Source: an uncultured Paracoccaceae bacterium (GTDB taxonomy: Bacteria; Pseudomonadota; Alphaproteobacteria; Rhodobacterales; Rhodobacteraceae). Taken from it: a stretch of 64,000 bases of DNA. Positions 47,218-56,017 of this stretch are shown here, piece by piece. Each line of letters begins with the position of its first letter. Position 1 is the stretch's first letter. The stretch lies in contig CALSNT010000005.1 in NCBI GenBank assembly GCA_943787785.1, positions 79,396 through 143,395 on the forward strand, written 5' to 3'. A program made the position numbers and the translations under genes. The notes under the pieces are model-generated. The model saw nothing but the letters and a program-made list of their open reading frames with translations. It did not search any database and had not been told where the DNA came from.

Positions 47218-47240
47218 CCATTCGGTATGTGACCGAGAAC

Positions 47241-48593
47241 CTACTCGCCCAACTCCTCGGGCAGGATCAGATTCAGCACAATCGCGATGATCGCCGCTGG
47301 CAACAGGCCCGAGGTCAGCAGGATCTTCATTGTGCCACCCAAGAAGGCCATCGCGTCCGGGACCTGTTGCAGGCCCAGACCGATCGACAGCGAGATGGCG
47401 AAGATCACCATGTTGCGCCTGTTCCAGTTAACGTCCGACAGCATGTTAATGCCCGCCGCCGCAACCATGCCGAACATGACGATCACGCCGCCGCCCAGCA
47501 CCTGGATCGGGATCGTATTGACGATGGCTCCGACCTTGGGAACCAGTCCGGCGGCAATCAGGAACAGCGCCCCGATGGTCACCACGTGGCGGCTCATGAC
47601 GCCGGTCATTGCGATCAGTCCGACGTTCTGACTGAACGAGGTATTGGGCAAGCCGCCGAAGATACCGGCAACCGCGGTACCAAGGCCATCCGCAAAGGTT
47701 GCGCCTTGAACCTCTTCGTCGGTAGCTTCACGGTCCGCGCCACCCTTAGTGATGCCGGAGGTGTCGCCGACCGTCTCAATCGCCGAGATGAAGGCCATCA
47801 GACACATGCCGATGACGATCGCCCAGTTGATCTCGAACCCGAAGGCGAAGGGCTGGGGCAGGGCGAACCATGCCGCGTTCCCGAGGCTGCCAAAGCTGAC
47901 ATCGCCCATGACCAGCGCCAGGATGTAGCCTGCAATCAGACCGATCAGAACAGCAGCCACCGACAGGAAGCCGCGCGCGTAGAACTTGATGCCCAGTGTG
48001 ACAACGATCACAACCAGCGCCTGCGTCCAGTTTCCGATGCCGCCCCAAGTCTCTTTGCTGCGGTTGAAATCACCTGCTCCGCCAGCGGCGTATTCGATGC
48101 CAACCTTGATCAGCGCCAGACCGATCATCAGAACGATCAGGCCGGTAATCAGCGGTGGCAGCGCAAAGCGGATGCGTTTGATGAACAGCCCGATGCAGAA
48201 GTGGAAGATGCCACCGATGATGACGCCTCCCATCAGCCCAGGCAGCCCCGCGGTGCCCGCGCCAAGCATTGCCGGGATCATCACCGGCAGGAATGCAAAA
48301 GAGGTGCCCTGAACGATTGGCAGTCGCGCCCCGACCGGTCCGATACCGATGGTCTGGATCAGCGTCGCGATACCGGCAAAGAACATCGACATCTGGATCA
48401 TGTAGATCAGCGTGCCGACATCCGGTGAGCCGAAGCCAAAGCCCGCAACGCCAGCAATGATGATGGCCGGTGTAACGTTCGAGACGAACATCGCCAGCAC
48501 ATGCTGGATGCCCAGCGGAATCGCCTGACCAAGCGGCGGCGTGTAATTTGGATCGCGCAGCTGTTCTGGCGTTCCGATCGAACTGTCGGTCAT
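47241..48593 (-). CDS. NCS2-family xanthine/urate permease
   Basis: This is a 450-residue nucleobase:cation symporter with about fourteen helices. IQHVLAMFVSNVTP near the N-terminus holds the QH motif, AFISAIETVGDT carries the conserved Glu, and GIFGGLPNTSFSQNVGLIAMTGV is the NCS2 signature. The N-Q/S-F-S-Q-N context and the neighbourhood (AllA, PuuE-UraD, UraH, PuuD) point to xanthine, urate or both rather than uracil. AGGGGACA precedes ATG 48591-48593. Confidence 0.9.
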   Translation of the reverse strand: MTDSSIGTPEQLRDPNYTPPLGQAIPLGIQHVLAMFVSNVTPAIIIAGVAGFGFGSPDVGTLIYMIQMSMFFAGIATLIQTIGIGPVGARLPIVQGTSFAFLPVMIPAMLGAGTAGLPGLMGGVIIGGIFHFCIGLFIKRIRFALPPLITGLIVLMIGLALIKVGIEYAAGGAGDFNRSKETWGGIGNWTQALVVIVVTLGIKFYARGFLSVAAVLIGLIAGYILALVMGDVSFGSLGNAAWFALPQPFAFGFEINWAIVIGMCLMAFISAIETVGDTSGITKGGADREATDEEVQGATFADGLGTAVAGIFGGLPNTSFSQNVGLIAMTGVMSRHVVTIGALFLIAAGLVPKVGAIVNTIPIQVLGGGVIVMFGMVAAAGINMLSDVNWNRRNMVIFAISLSIGLGLQQVPDAMAFLGGTMKILLTSGLLPAAIIAIVLNLILPEELGE

Positions 48594-48681
48594 GTTTGTC
48601 CCCTTGTGTTGGCCAATTGCGGGCCGGATTTCGCGCGGCTTTGTGAACGAGCACTTGCCAACATCTCGTGTTCGGCGAAAA

Positions 48682-49161
48682 CTAGCCTACTAGATAGGGG
48701 TTTGGAAAGGAAAATTCTTCAAGGTTTTGGCCGCTACCGATGCGGTCGACGACCGCGAAAAGGCCGGGCGTGTGAAGCGGCGTTAGAACCCCGTGCCAGG
48801 TGCCTCGATGCAGGTTCACGCCAACATGAGGCGGGACGGCAAACGCGCGCGGCGTATCGGGTTGGCCATTGTTGTCCGAAGCAACGATTACCAGCCACGG
48901 ATGCTCGGTCATCGGCAAAAACGCCTGCGAGCCGTCTGGATGCCGCTCGACCAAGTCGAGGGTGTAGGGAAGGGCTCGCGCTTTGGCATTGAACAGACTG
49001 ATCCCCGCGCGGCCATCTGCGAAGTCGAGTTTTGCTAGGTCATGCCAGCGCCCGCAGTTGCCTTGATTGATGATTTTTGTCGGTTCTCCAGTGGCTTGCA
49101 GGATGTCTCCGAAGGGCGCGAATACCTCGGGGGTCAGCGTCTCAACGGCAATGGCGGTCAC
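48682..49161 (-). CDS. allA: Ureidoglycolate lyase
   Basis: This 159-residue cupin cleaves (S)-ureidoglycolate to glyoxylate and urea. Typical stretches are TPEVFAPFGDIL, ISLFNAKARALPYTLDLVERHPDGSQ (shown by position, residues about 57-82) and HRGTWHGVLTPL with active-site residues. The start is GTG 49159-49161, which overlaps the PuuE-UraD stop (GTGA); the frame is open further upstream, but family length fits 159-165 residues. It is the last gene of the minus-strand pair. Confidence 0.92.
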   Translation of the reverse strand: MTAIAVETLTPEVFAPFGDILQATGEPTKIINQGNCGRWHDLAKLDFADGRAGISLFNAKARALPYTLDLVERHPDGSQAFLPMTEHPWLVIVASDNNGQPDTPRAFAVPPHVGVNLHRGTWHGVLTPLHTPGLFAVVDRIGSGQNLEEFSFPNPYLVG

Positions 49162-50567
49162 GGCAGCAGATCCATCAGGCGGAATTCGGCGATACGTTCG
49201 ACCTGTCGGCATGCCTCGGCGAACTCAGTGTCGCGGTCGTTGGCGATGCGTCGCTCATAGGCGGCCAGGATGCTGGCCTTGTCGTGATCCCGCACCGCGA
49301 TGATGAATGGGAAGCCGAATTTCTCGGTGTAGGCGGTGTTCAGGCGTGAAAAATCCGCGTGTTCCTGCGCAGTGAGGGCATCCAGACCAGCACTCGCCTG
49401 TTCTGACGTGGACTCCTCAGTAAGGCGTTTCGCGGCTGCGAGTTTTCCCGCCAGATCCGGGTGCGCGGTCAGAACGCCAAGACGCTCATCCCCGCTTGCA
49501 GTGCGAAATGCGCGGCACAATGCGTTGTGGAGGCCCGCAGCCGAATCATGTGCGGGACCGAGTTCAAGGGCGTGGGCACGTTCGGCGACCCAAACGGAAT
49601 GCTCAAAAATGCCGCCGTAGGCAGCGACGAAAGCGGGTTTGTCCATCTCGGACGGTCGGAGTTGCGTTTGGTAAGGATGGTTTGCGCGCCAGTGGTCGGC
49701 AATTTCAATGCGAGTCGGGAACCAGACATCGCTGTGGCCCTGCGCATAGTCGATGAACCGCTGCACCGCCGCCGCCCGCCCGGGCCGCCCTGCAAGGCGG
49801 CAGTGTAGGCCGATGGACATCATCTTCGCCGCCCCAGCCTGACCTTCTGCATAGAGCGTGTCGAAGCTGTCCTTGAGGTAGGCGTAAAACTGATCGCCGG
49901 AATTGAAGCCCTGCGGCGTGGCAAACCGCATATCGTTTGCGTCTAACGTATAGGGAACGATCAGAGAGGGTTCGCCGTCGAAAGTTATCCAATACGGTAA
50001 CTCATCGGCATAACTATCTGCCAGATAGTCAAATCCAGCCTCGGCGCCAAGGTGCGCCGTATTCATCGAGGCGCGCCCCTGATAAAAACCGCGCGGTGGC
50101 GATCCGACGACCTCGGTGTGGAGGGCGATGGCGCGCGCAATATGATCGCGCTCATCCTCCGTGGAATAATCCTTGTATTCTATCCACTTGTAGCCATGGG
50201 TTGCGATTTCCCAATCGGCTGCCTTCATAGCGGCAACTTGTTCCGGACCCCGCGCCAGTGCAGTCGCGACACCGAAAACCGTCGGGCGAATTCCGGCTGC
50301 GGTGAACATCCGGTGCAGGCGCCAAAATCCGGCACGCGCGCCGTAGTCGTAGATCGTCTCCATGTTCCAGTGACGCTGACCGGGCCAGGCGGCAGCACCG
50401 ACGATTTCGGACAGGAAAGCCTCGGACGCCGCATCCCCGTGGGCAACCGAATTTTCGCCACCTTCTTCATAATTTACAACGAATTGTACGGCGATCTTCG
50501 CGTCGTCCGGCCATGCCGGATCGCGAGAGTTTGGCCCGTGGCCCCGCATGTCTCGGTCGTATCGCAT
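49158..50567 (-). CDS. puuE-uraD: Fused allantoinase (PuuE) and OHCU decarboxylase (UraD)
   Basis: Counted from the upstream ATG at 50577-50579, the frame has 473 codons; the family start MRYDRDMRGHG lies at codon 5 (50565-50567) with AGG upstream. Residues about 20-300 form a polysaccharide-deacetylase-type barrel (FVVNYEEGGE, DWEIATHGYKW, GFYQGRASMNT), which is the metal-light PuuE allantoinase. Residues about 309-473 are an OHCU decarboxylase domain with AHPDLAGKLA, TSEQASAGLDAL and FGFPFIIAVRDH. The two domains perform consecutive steps: OHCU to (S)-allantoin, then allantoin to allantoate. It diverges from uraH with 70 bp between starts. Confidence 0.93.
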   Translation of the reverse strand: MRYDRDMRGHGPNSRDPAWPDDAKIAVQFVVNYEEGGENSVAHGDAASEAFLSEIVGAAAWPGQRHWNMETIYDYGARAGFWRLHRMFTAAGIRPTVFGVATALARGPEQVAAMKAADWEIATHGYKWIEYKDYSTEDERDHIARAIALHTEVVGSPPRGFYQGRASMNTAHLGAEAGFDYLADSYADELPYWITFDGEPSLIVPYTLDANDMRFATPQGFNSGDQFYAYLKDSFDTLYAEGQAGAAKMMSIGLHCRLAGRPGRAAAVQRFIDYAQGHSDVWFPTRIEIADHWRANHPYQTQLRPSEMDKPAFVAAYGGIFEHSVWVAERAHALELGPAHDSAAGLHNALCRAFRTASGDERLGVLTAHPDLAGKLAAAKRLTEESTSEQASAGLDALTAQEHADFSRLNTAYTEKFGFPFIIAVRDHDKASILAAYERRIANDRDTEFAEACRQVERIAEFRLMDLLP

Positions 50568-50637
50568 TCGCCTATCCATCTTGACGCGCCCCGGTGGGGT
50601 GATAGCCCTTTCTTAGATGTGCAAAGCGGAGGCGTCC

Positions 50638-50991
50638 ATGACCGGTTACCTGACCACCCACGTGCTGGATACGGCGAGGGGCTGCCCGGCTGAGGGGATC
50701 GCAATCACGCTCTACCGGGTCAGCGGCAACAGCCACCGCAAAATCGCCGAGGCGGTAACGAATGCGGACGGGCGGACGGATACTCCGATCCTTCCGGAAA
50801 AAGATTTCAAGACAGGAACTTACGAGCTGATCTTCAACTGTTCTGATTACCTCGAAACAGCCGGAACGCCGCCCGAAGACCCTCGCTTCCTGTCCGAGAT
50901 TCCGATCCGCTTTGGCATGTCAGAAGCCGACCACTATCATGTGCCATTGCTGTTATCGCCGTTCGGCTATTCGACGTATCGGGGCAGCTGA
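50638..50991 (+). CDS. uraH: 5-Hydroxyisourate hydrolase
   Basis: This 117-residue transthyretin-like enzyme opens 5-hydroxyisourate to OHCU. The N-terminal LTTHVLDTARG and the C-terminal YSTYRGS tetrapeptide region are diagnostic, and the catalytic His residues are in THVLD and DHYHVPLLL. ATG 50638 has GCGGAGG upstream. The stop overlaps the first base of puuD, so product of the oxidase is handled by the coupled neighbour. Confidence 0.96.
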   Translation: MTGYLTTHVLDTARGCPAEGIAITLYRVSGNSHRKIAEAVTNADGRTDTPILPEKDFKTGTYELIFNCSDYLETAGTPPEDPRFLSEIPIRFGMSEADHYHVPLLLSPFGYSTYRGS

Positions 50992-52232
50992 TGGCCGATC
51001 TTGCGATCATCTGGGAGTGGTTGGCCTTCGCGGTGCGCTGGGTCCACGTCATTACTGCCATCGCCTGGATCGGATCATCGTTTTATTTCATCGCGCTGGA
51101 CCTCGGCCTGAACCGCACAATACCCGGCCCTGCGGATGGAGAGGAATGGCAGGTCCACGGCGGCGGATTCTACCACATTCAAAAGTATCTCGTTGCGCCC
51201 GAGGCGATGCCCGAACACCTCACCTGGTTCAAATGGGAGAGCTACGCCACTTGGCTGAGCGGCGCGGCCCTGCTGATGGTTGTCTACTGGGTTGGGGCCG
51301 AGATGTTCCTGATCGACCCCACCGTCGCCGATCTGGCGCTGTGGCAAGCGGTGCTGATTTCGGCCGGATCACTGGCGGTGGGCTGGATCATCTACGACTT
51401 CCTGTGCAAGTCGCAGCTGGGGGAGTCTCCGACAACGCTGATGGTTCTGCTGTTCATGCTTTTAACAGTGATGTCATGGGGTTACACGCAAGTCTTCACT
51501 GGACGCGCGGCGCTGCTACACCTTGGCGCATTCACTGCGACAATCATGTCGGCCAACGTGTTCTTCATCATTATGCCGAACCAGCGGATCGTGGTCGCGG
51601 ACCTTCAGGCTGGGCGGGAGCCGGACGCGAAATACGGCAAAATCGCCAAGCTGCGGTCGACCCACAACAACTATCTGACGTTGCCGGTCATCTTTCTGAT
51701 GTTGTCCACCCATTACCCGTTAGCGTTCGCGACGGATTTCAACTGGATCATTGCCAGCCTTGTGTTCCTGATGGGGGTGACGATCCGCCATTGGTTTAAT
51801 ACGCATCATGCTCGCAAGGGGAATCCGCATTGGACTTGGTTAGCCACGGCTGCTTTGTTCATCGCAATCATGTGGTTGTCGACCGCTCCGATGAAGCGGG
51901 ACGATGTTCGTGAGCCAACCCCCTTGGAATCAGCATTTATGCAGGTGGACGACTGGGAGGACGCGCGCAATATCGTGCAGGGACGGTGCTCCATGTGCCA
52001 CGCGGCTGAGCCATCTTGGGAAGGAATGCACCGCGCCCCGAAGGGTGTGCATCTGGAAACCGATTTGCAGATCGCCGCAGCTGCCAAGCAAATCTACCTG
52101 CAGGCCGGGGTGACCCACGCGATGCCGCCTGCCAATCTGTCGTTCATCGAGCCGGCCGAGCGTGCGCTGCTGCGCCAATGGTACCGCGACGGTTCGGGTG
52201 TCTGGGGTGCAGGGCTGCCCTGGAGCGGCTGA
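50991..52232 (+). CDS. puuD: Membrane-bound urate oxidase PuuD with cytochrome c domain
   Basis: This is a 413-residue protein. An N-terminal membrane part with seven or eight helices (VRWVHVITAIAWIGSSFYF and onward) forms the urate hydroxylase. A C-terminal cytochrome c domain has the haem motif CSMCH at 333-337, and Met in HAMPPANLS is the likely axial ligand. Family knowledge: PuuD oxidises urate to 5-hydroxyisourate and passes electrons to the respiratory chain instead of making H2O2. It is coupled to uraH. Confidence 0.93.
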   Translation: MADLAIIWEWLAFAVRWVHVITAIAWIGSSFYFIALDLGLNRTIPGPADGEEWQVHGGGFYHIQKYLVAPEAMPEHLTWFKWESYATWLSGAALLMVVYWVGAEMFLIDPTVADLALWQAVLISAGSLAVGWIIYDFLCKSQLGESPTTLMVLLFMLLTVMSWGYTQVFTGRAALLHLGAFTATIMSANVFFIIMPNQRIVVADLQAGREPDAKYGKIAKLRSTHNNYLTLPVIFLMLSTHYPLAFATDFNWIIASLVFLMGVTIRHWFNTHHARKGNPHWTWLATAALFIAIMWLSTAPMKRDDVREPTPLESAFMQVDDWEDARNIVQGRCSMCHAAEPSWEGMHRAPKGVHLETDLQIAAAAKQIYLQAGVTHAMPPANLSFIEPAERALLRQWYRDGSGVWGAGLPWSG

Positions 52233-52233
52233 G

Positions 52234-52977
52234 ATGGGTTTTGCCTACGACCTGTCGCCGCCAATTGGCCACCGCGCCGCCTTTGGCCTGATCGCCCTGC
52301 AGTCGGATGAGACACTGGAGCCCGAGGTAACGCCGATGCTGTCCGGCGACGGGCTGGCGCTTTATGCCACGCGCGTGCCAAGCGCGCCCGAAGTTACCGC
52401 TGAAACGCTGGCGACAATGGAAGCCGGACTTGCCGCATCGGCAGGACTGCTTCCGCCCTCGATCGACTTTGATGTTGTCGGCTACGCCTGCACCTCCGGC
52501 GCGTCAGTTATCGGTGCCGCCGCAGTTGCGGCGCAGGTCCGCCGCGGTGTCAAAACCCGCGAAGTGACCAATCCGATGAGCGCATTGGCCGCCGCCTGTG
52601 CGGCACTTGGGATCAGCCAGACCGCTCTGCTCTCGCCTTATGTTGCCCATGTCTCGGATGCACTGCGGGCGGCATTGGCCGAGAATGGTGTGGAAACTCC
52701 GGTGTTTGGCTCTTTCGACGAAGCCGAGGAGGCGCGCGTGGCGCGGATGGATCCGGCCTCGGTCGTTGCACCTGCGGTTGAGTTGGCCGGGCAGGGCGAT
52801 GTGCAGGGGGTAATCCTTAGCTGTACCAACCTGCGCACCATCACGGTGATTGAACAAATCGAGACAGCCTGCGGTCTGCCGGTCCTGTCGTCCAATCAGG
52901 CGTTGGCCTGGCACATGCGCGAGTTGGCCGGCGTGCGCAAAGCAGGTGCGGTGCCGGGGCAGTTGGGTCAGCTCTAA
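52234..52977 (+). CDS. Asp/Glu racemase-superfamily enzyme (maleate isomerase / arylmalonate decarboxylase-like)
   Basis: This is a 247-residue protein starting MGFAYDLSPPIGHRAAFGLI, one base after the puuD stop. The two catalytic Cys sites of the superfamily are in VGYACTSGASVIGA and GVILSCTNLRTI, and the second-domain strand is LLSPYVAHVSDALR. Such enzymes isomerise maleate or racemise hydantoins and amino acids. Given its place behind puuD a role with allantoin or a downstream C2/C4 acid is possible, but unproven. Confidence 0.86.
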   Translation: MGFAYDLSPPIGHRAAFGLIALQSDETLEPEVTPMLSGDGLALYATRVPSAPEVTAETLATMEAGLAASAGLLPPSIDFDVVGYACTSGASVIGAAAVAAQVRRGVKTREVTNPMSALAAACAALGISQTALLSPYVAHVSDALRAALAENGVETPVFGSFDEAEEARVARMDPASVVAPAVELAGQGDVQGVILSCTNLRTITVIEQIETACGLPVLSSNQALAWHMRELAGVRKAGAVPGQLGQL

Positions 52978-52978
52978 C

Positions 52979-53009
52979 AAAAAAGGGCCGCCCGGTGGGG
53001 CAGCCCTTT
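52979..53009 (-). terminator. Rho-independent terminator of the L,D-transpeptidase gene
   Basis: Stem AAAGGGC(C)GCCC / GGGC(A)GCCCTTT around a short loop, followed on the minus strand by six T. It also ends the convergent racemase gene two bases past its stop. Confidence 0.9.
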
Positions 53010-53030
53010 GCTATTTCGATGATCAGTTCG

Positions 53031-53597
53031 TCAGACGACGATGACCTTGGTCCCCAAAGAAACCCGATCATAAAGATGCGTCACATGCTCATTGATCATG
53101 CGGATGCAGCCGTTCGAAACCGACGTTCCGATCGAGCGCGGAACCGTGGTGCCGTGGATGCGGAAGAAGGTGTCGGCACCATTCTGGAACAGATACAATG
53201 CGCGTGCGCCCAACGGGTTCTCGGGACCACCCGGCATTCCATCGGCCCACTTGGCGTAGTTCTCCGGTTCGCGCTTGATCATGTCCTTGGTCGGTGTCCA
53301 ACTGGGCCATTCTTTTTTCGCACCGATCACGGCGCTGCCTTTGAATTCCAGGCCAGCGCGGCCAACGCCCACGCCATAACGTACGGCTGTGCCGGGCTTT
53401 TCGCCGACATGATAAAGGAAGTGCTTGCCCGTCACGATAATGATCGTGTTGGTGGCAATGTCCTTGTCGACCCGGACTTCGCGTGGGCTGAATTTTTCTG
53501 GCAGCTTGAATGTCGATTGGGCGGTGGCAGTACCGGCGGTTGCGGCAATAATCCCTGCAGCCCCTGACGCGACAAGCGCCTCTCTACGTGTTAACAT
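53031..53597 (-). CDS. L,D-transpeptidase (YkuD domain), exported
   Basis: This 188-residue precursor starts MLTRREALVASGAAGIIAA; the RR pair and hydrophobic stretch suggest Tat or Sec export. The YkuD domain has the catalytic motif HGTTVPRSIGTSVSNGCIRM, with His and the SxGC(I)R Cys. Such enzymes crosslink peptidoglycan 3-3 or attach lipoproteins to it. Its terminator is directly downstream. Confidence 0.93.
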   Translation of the reverse strand: MLTRREALVASGAAGIIAATAGTATAQSTFKLPEKFSPREVRVDKDIATNTIIIVTGKHFLYHVGEKPGTAVRYGVGVGRAGLEFKGSAVIGAKKEWPSWTPTKDMIKREPENYAKWADGMPGGPENPLGARALYLFQNGADTFFRIHGTTVPRSIGTSVSNGCIRMINEHVTHLYDRVSLGTKVIVV

Positions 53598-54075
53598 CTG
53601 CTACATCTCCTGTTTCGCAGGTTTGCTGTCACAACTGCTGACACGGGCGGCAGCGCTGCGAATCCGTTTGTGGGTAATCCCGCATTGCTTTTACTGATTT
53701 TCTGCAATCTTTGTAGCGTCAAAATGCGCGAAATTGCGCCGGTGTTGCACAGTTGCCTAAGTCTTCACGGACAGTTGAAGGGCGGTGCACGGTCAGTGAC
53801 GAAGTTATTAGCCAGAAGGGCTGTCCGTTTTCGGATCGGAGACAATCGACTTAACGCTTCCTGATTTTGGCGCAATTTCAACACCATATCGGATCTCAAG
53901 CGAGCTAATTTGCGTGCGGTTTCTCCAGACCCGTCGCCTATAAAGGCGTGCGCTGGCGTTAATTTTCGCAAACATACCGCCACGGGCTTCTGCACAAGCG
54001 AACAATAGGGGATAGAGTGCACAAAGCGGTCGCGTATCCGCCCCATGACTAACTGCACTTGAGAATTGGAATTAC
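53598..54075. other. Gap without recognised gene
   Basis: These 478 bases separate the divergent L,D-transpeptidase and DsbA-like genes. Frames present are short and have no recognisable domain; base composition is more AT-rich than the neighbours. Promoters for both genes must lie here, but none could be placed with confidence. Confidence 0.5.
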
Positions 54076-54801
54076 ATGATGACCCGACTGATTGCCTTCC
54101 TGTCCCTGATGATCCTCGCCACGGCACCTGTCAGCGCGCAGTCGCTGAGTGAAGCGGACGTAAAGCGATTGGTTCTGGAGACCATTCTGGAGAACCCCGA
54201 AATTGTCATGGAAGCGGTGGCGATCCTGCAAGAGCGTGAACAGGCCGAGCAGGCAGCATCTTCGGCGGCCGCTTTGGCAGAGAATGAAGACCTGCTGTTG
54301 AACGACCCTCAGGCTGAGGTGTTCGGCAATCCTGATGGCGATGTTACAGTCGTGGAATTTTTCGACTACAATTGCGGCTATTGTCGGCAGGCCAGCCCGA
54401 CAGTTGCCAAATTGCTGGAAAGCGACCCGAATATCCGCCTTGTCATGCGCGAATTCCCGATCCTTGGCGAAGGCTCGGTAGAAGCAGCCCGCGCCGCACT
54501 CGCCGCACGAAACCAAGACGGATACGAGGCGTTCCATTGGGCGCTGATGGAAATGAAAGGCCAGGCCCAGTTGGCCAGCGTTCTGAAACTTGCACGCGAA
54601 CAGGGCCTCGATGCGGAAAGACTGCAGGCCGATATGGGCGCTGCCGAAATTGACGAGCATATCGCCAACTCGATGTTGCTGGCGCAGGCACTTGGCATTA
54701 GCGGCACGCCCAGTTTTGTGATCGGAGATACCTTGGTTCCCGGTGCGCTGCCACTGGAGCAACTGCAACAGATCATCGCAGAAGAACGGGAAAACGGCTA
54801 G
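54076..54801 (+). CDS. Periplasmic DsbA/Com1-family thiol oxidoreductase
   Basis: This is a 241-residue precursor with signal peptide MMTRLIAFLSLMILATAPVSAQ, an N-terminal helical region rich in Glu and Ala (residues 25-75), and a thioredoxin fold with the active site FFDYNCGYCRQASP and the cis-Pro loop GISGTPSFVIGD. The helical extension resembles ScsC/Com1-type proteins that oligomerise. It probably oxidises or isomerises disulfides in exported proteins. The start may be 54076 or the next ATG at 54079. Confidence 0.9.
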   Translation: MMTRLIAFLSLMILATAPVSAQSLSEADVKRLVLETILENPEIVMEAVAILQEREQAEQAASSAAALAENEDLLLNDPQAEVFGNPDGDVTVVEFFDYNCGYCRQASPTVAKLLESDPNIRLVMREFPILGEGSVEAARAALAARNQDGYEAFHWALMEMKGQAQLASVLKLAREQGLDAERLQADMGAAEIDEHIANSMLLAQALGISGTPSFVIGDTLVPGALPLEQLQQIIAEERENG

Positions 54802-54871
54802 GCAGGTCTTGCGCCGCGACCGTTCCTGACGGACATTCAGCCCGGACACGGGGACTGGAGAATAGCGCGCG

Positions 54872-55312
54872 ATGCCCACTGCCGCAAAACTGATCGGAGC
54901 CGCAGCGTTCGCAGTTCTGGCCTGGCTCGTTTCGGATCTGGTGATGGGTGAGTTGCCTGAAGGGTCGTCAGCAAAGTGGCTTCACGAGGTGAATGCAGCG
55001 ATCGGTTTGCTGATGGGGTGGCGTGTTATGGGGCCGCGTGCAGGTGAGGGCGCGGTGCGCGCCGCCGGAGTTGGCCTTAGCACGGTCGTTGCAACTGTAT
55101 TCTGGTGTCTGCTTGCCTGGGGCGGTTATCAGATGACGATAAACTCCACCCGTATGCGTTATGATGGTCCGGTCGAAGCACTGCAGGATATGGCCAATCT
55201 GATGGTGGAATATCTGTTCATGATCGGAACCGCGCCCATTGTTGCGGCCATTCTGCTCGGCGGTATTTTTTGCGGCTGGCTGGCCGAGATGGCGGCGCAA
55301 CGCTGGCCATAG
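54872..55312 (+). CDS. trgA: TrgA-family membrane protein
   Basis: This is a 146-residue protein starting MPTAAKLIGAAAFAVLAW, with four hydrophobic helices (residues 4-22, 40-56, 66-88, 114-138). LNAAIGLLMGWRVMG-type sequence (VNAAIGLLMGWRVMGPRAG) and overall layout match TrgA, first described in a Rhodobacter sphaeroides tellurite-resistance locus. The molecular function is unknown. It is the last chromosomal gene before the tRNA-Asn att site. Confidence 0.8.
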   Translation: MPTAAKLIGAAAFAVLAWLVSDLVMGELPEGSSAKWLHEVNAAIGLLMGWRVMGPRAGEGAVRAAGVGLSTVVATVFWCLLAWGGYQMTINSTRMRYDGPVEALQDMANLMVEYLFMIGTAPIVAAILLGGIFCGWLAEMAAQRWP

Positions 55313-55369
55313 CGCACTAGCCGACGACCGTGTGCTGCGGCGTTGGGGCAGGCTGGTCGTTAAGAGAAT

Positions 55370-55414
55370 TGGCTCCGGCGGTAGGGATCGAACCTACGAC
55401 CAATTGATTAACAG
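55370..55414 (-). repeat. tRNA-Asn 3' half, attachment site copy 1
   Basis: Read on the minus strand this runs from the anticodon arm (CTGTTAATC) through the T loop (GGTTCGATCC) to GGAGCCA, the 3' end of tRNA-Asn(GTT) including CCA. The 5' half is not on its other side. The 45 bp are identical to 56672-56716. This is what a tyrosine recombinase leaves when an element enters the anticodon loop of a tRNA gene. Confidence 0.92.
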
Positions 55415-55497
55415 GATATTGGTACGTGCTTAATATCAATGATTTAAGTGTGAGCGTCCGACGAACCCCACCTAACGCGGCCTGAGGGAGTAATTTA

Positions 55498-55522
55498 GGT
55501 GTCCACCATCGTAGTGGACACC
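55498..55522. repeat. Palindrome before the IS66 remnant
   Basis: Perfect inverted repeat GGTGTCCAC / GTGGACACC around a 7-base loop, just before the OrfA start. It may be part of the IS66 end or a translational control hairpin. Confidence 0.6.
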
Positions 55523-55534
55523 ATGAGGCACTCT

Positions 55535-55999
55535 ATGGGCAGGCGGAAGAAGCGAACTTGGTCGGATGGGGAGAAGCGCGAGATCTGCCAGCAGACGACG
55601 ATGCCGGGTGTGTCGGTTGCGCAGGTTGGTCGGCGCTATGCGGTGAATGCCAATCTGATCTTCAAGTGGCTGAAGGACCCTCGGTTTGTGCCTGGGATCA
55701 TTGAAGCTGAAGAGACGACTTTCCTGCCAGTCGAGATTTGTGTGGATGTCGTTGCGCCTGATCCGCCGCCATTGTCGGTGCCAATGACGCCGCGACTTGA
55801 ACGGAACTTTGGCCCGGCATCCAACAAAGGTCGTATCGAGATTGAGCTAGCAGGTGGTCATCGGATCAGCGTCGAGGGTGGGTTTGATCCTGAGGCTCTG
55901 GGGCGATTCCAGTTCACAACGCCGTCGGCTGGAGCGCGCCGGGAAGTTCCCGCAGCGAGTTCGACTTGGCCCAGCCCGTGTTGGCTGGTTTGCGGATGA
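55535..55999 (+). pseudogene. IS66-family OrfA (TnpA) remnant
   Basis: Starting at ATG 55535 (MGRRKKRTWSDGEK, with GAGG upstream), the frame encodes an IS66 OrfA: an HTH in GVSVAQVGRRYAVNANLIFKW and the C-terminal core ELAGGHRISVEGGFDPEAL. After about 55905 the expected tail (R-L-I-type) is replaced by unrelated sequence up to the stop at 55999, and tnpB and tnpC are missing. So the element is broken. Its left boundary is not clear. Confidence 0.8.
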
Positions 56000-56017
56000 A
56001 ATCGCAGGTTTGTGAGG

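Noticed and set aside
53765..54127. Minus-strand ORF of 120 codons before the DsbA gene
   Set aside because: No ribosome binding site, no recognisable domain, and it runs into the start of the real gene on the opposite strand.
55370..55414. A functional tRNA-Asn gene
   Set aside because: Only the 3' half is present; the adjoining bases do not form D arm, acceptor 5' strand or anticodon 5' strand. The same holds for 56672-56716.
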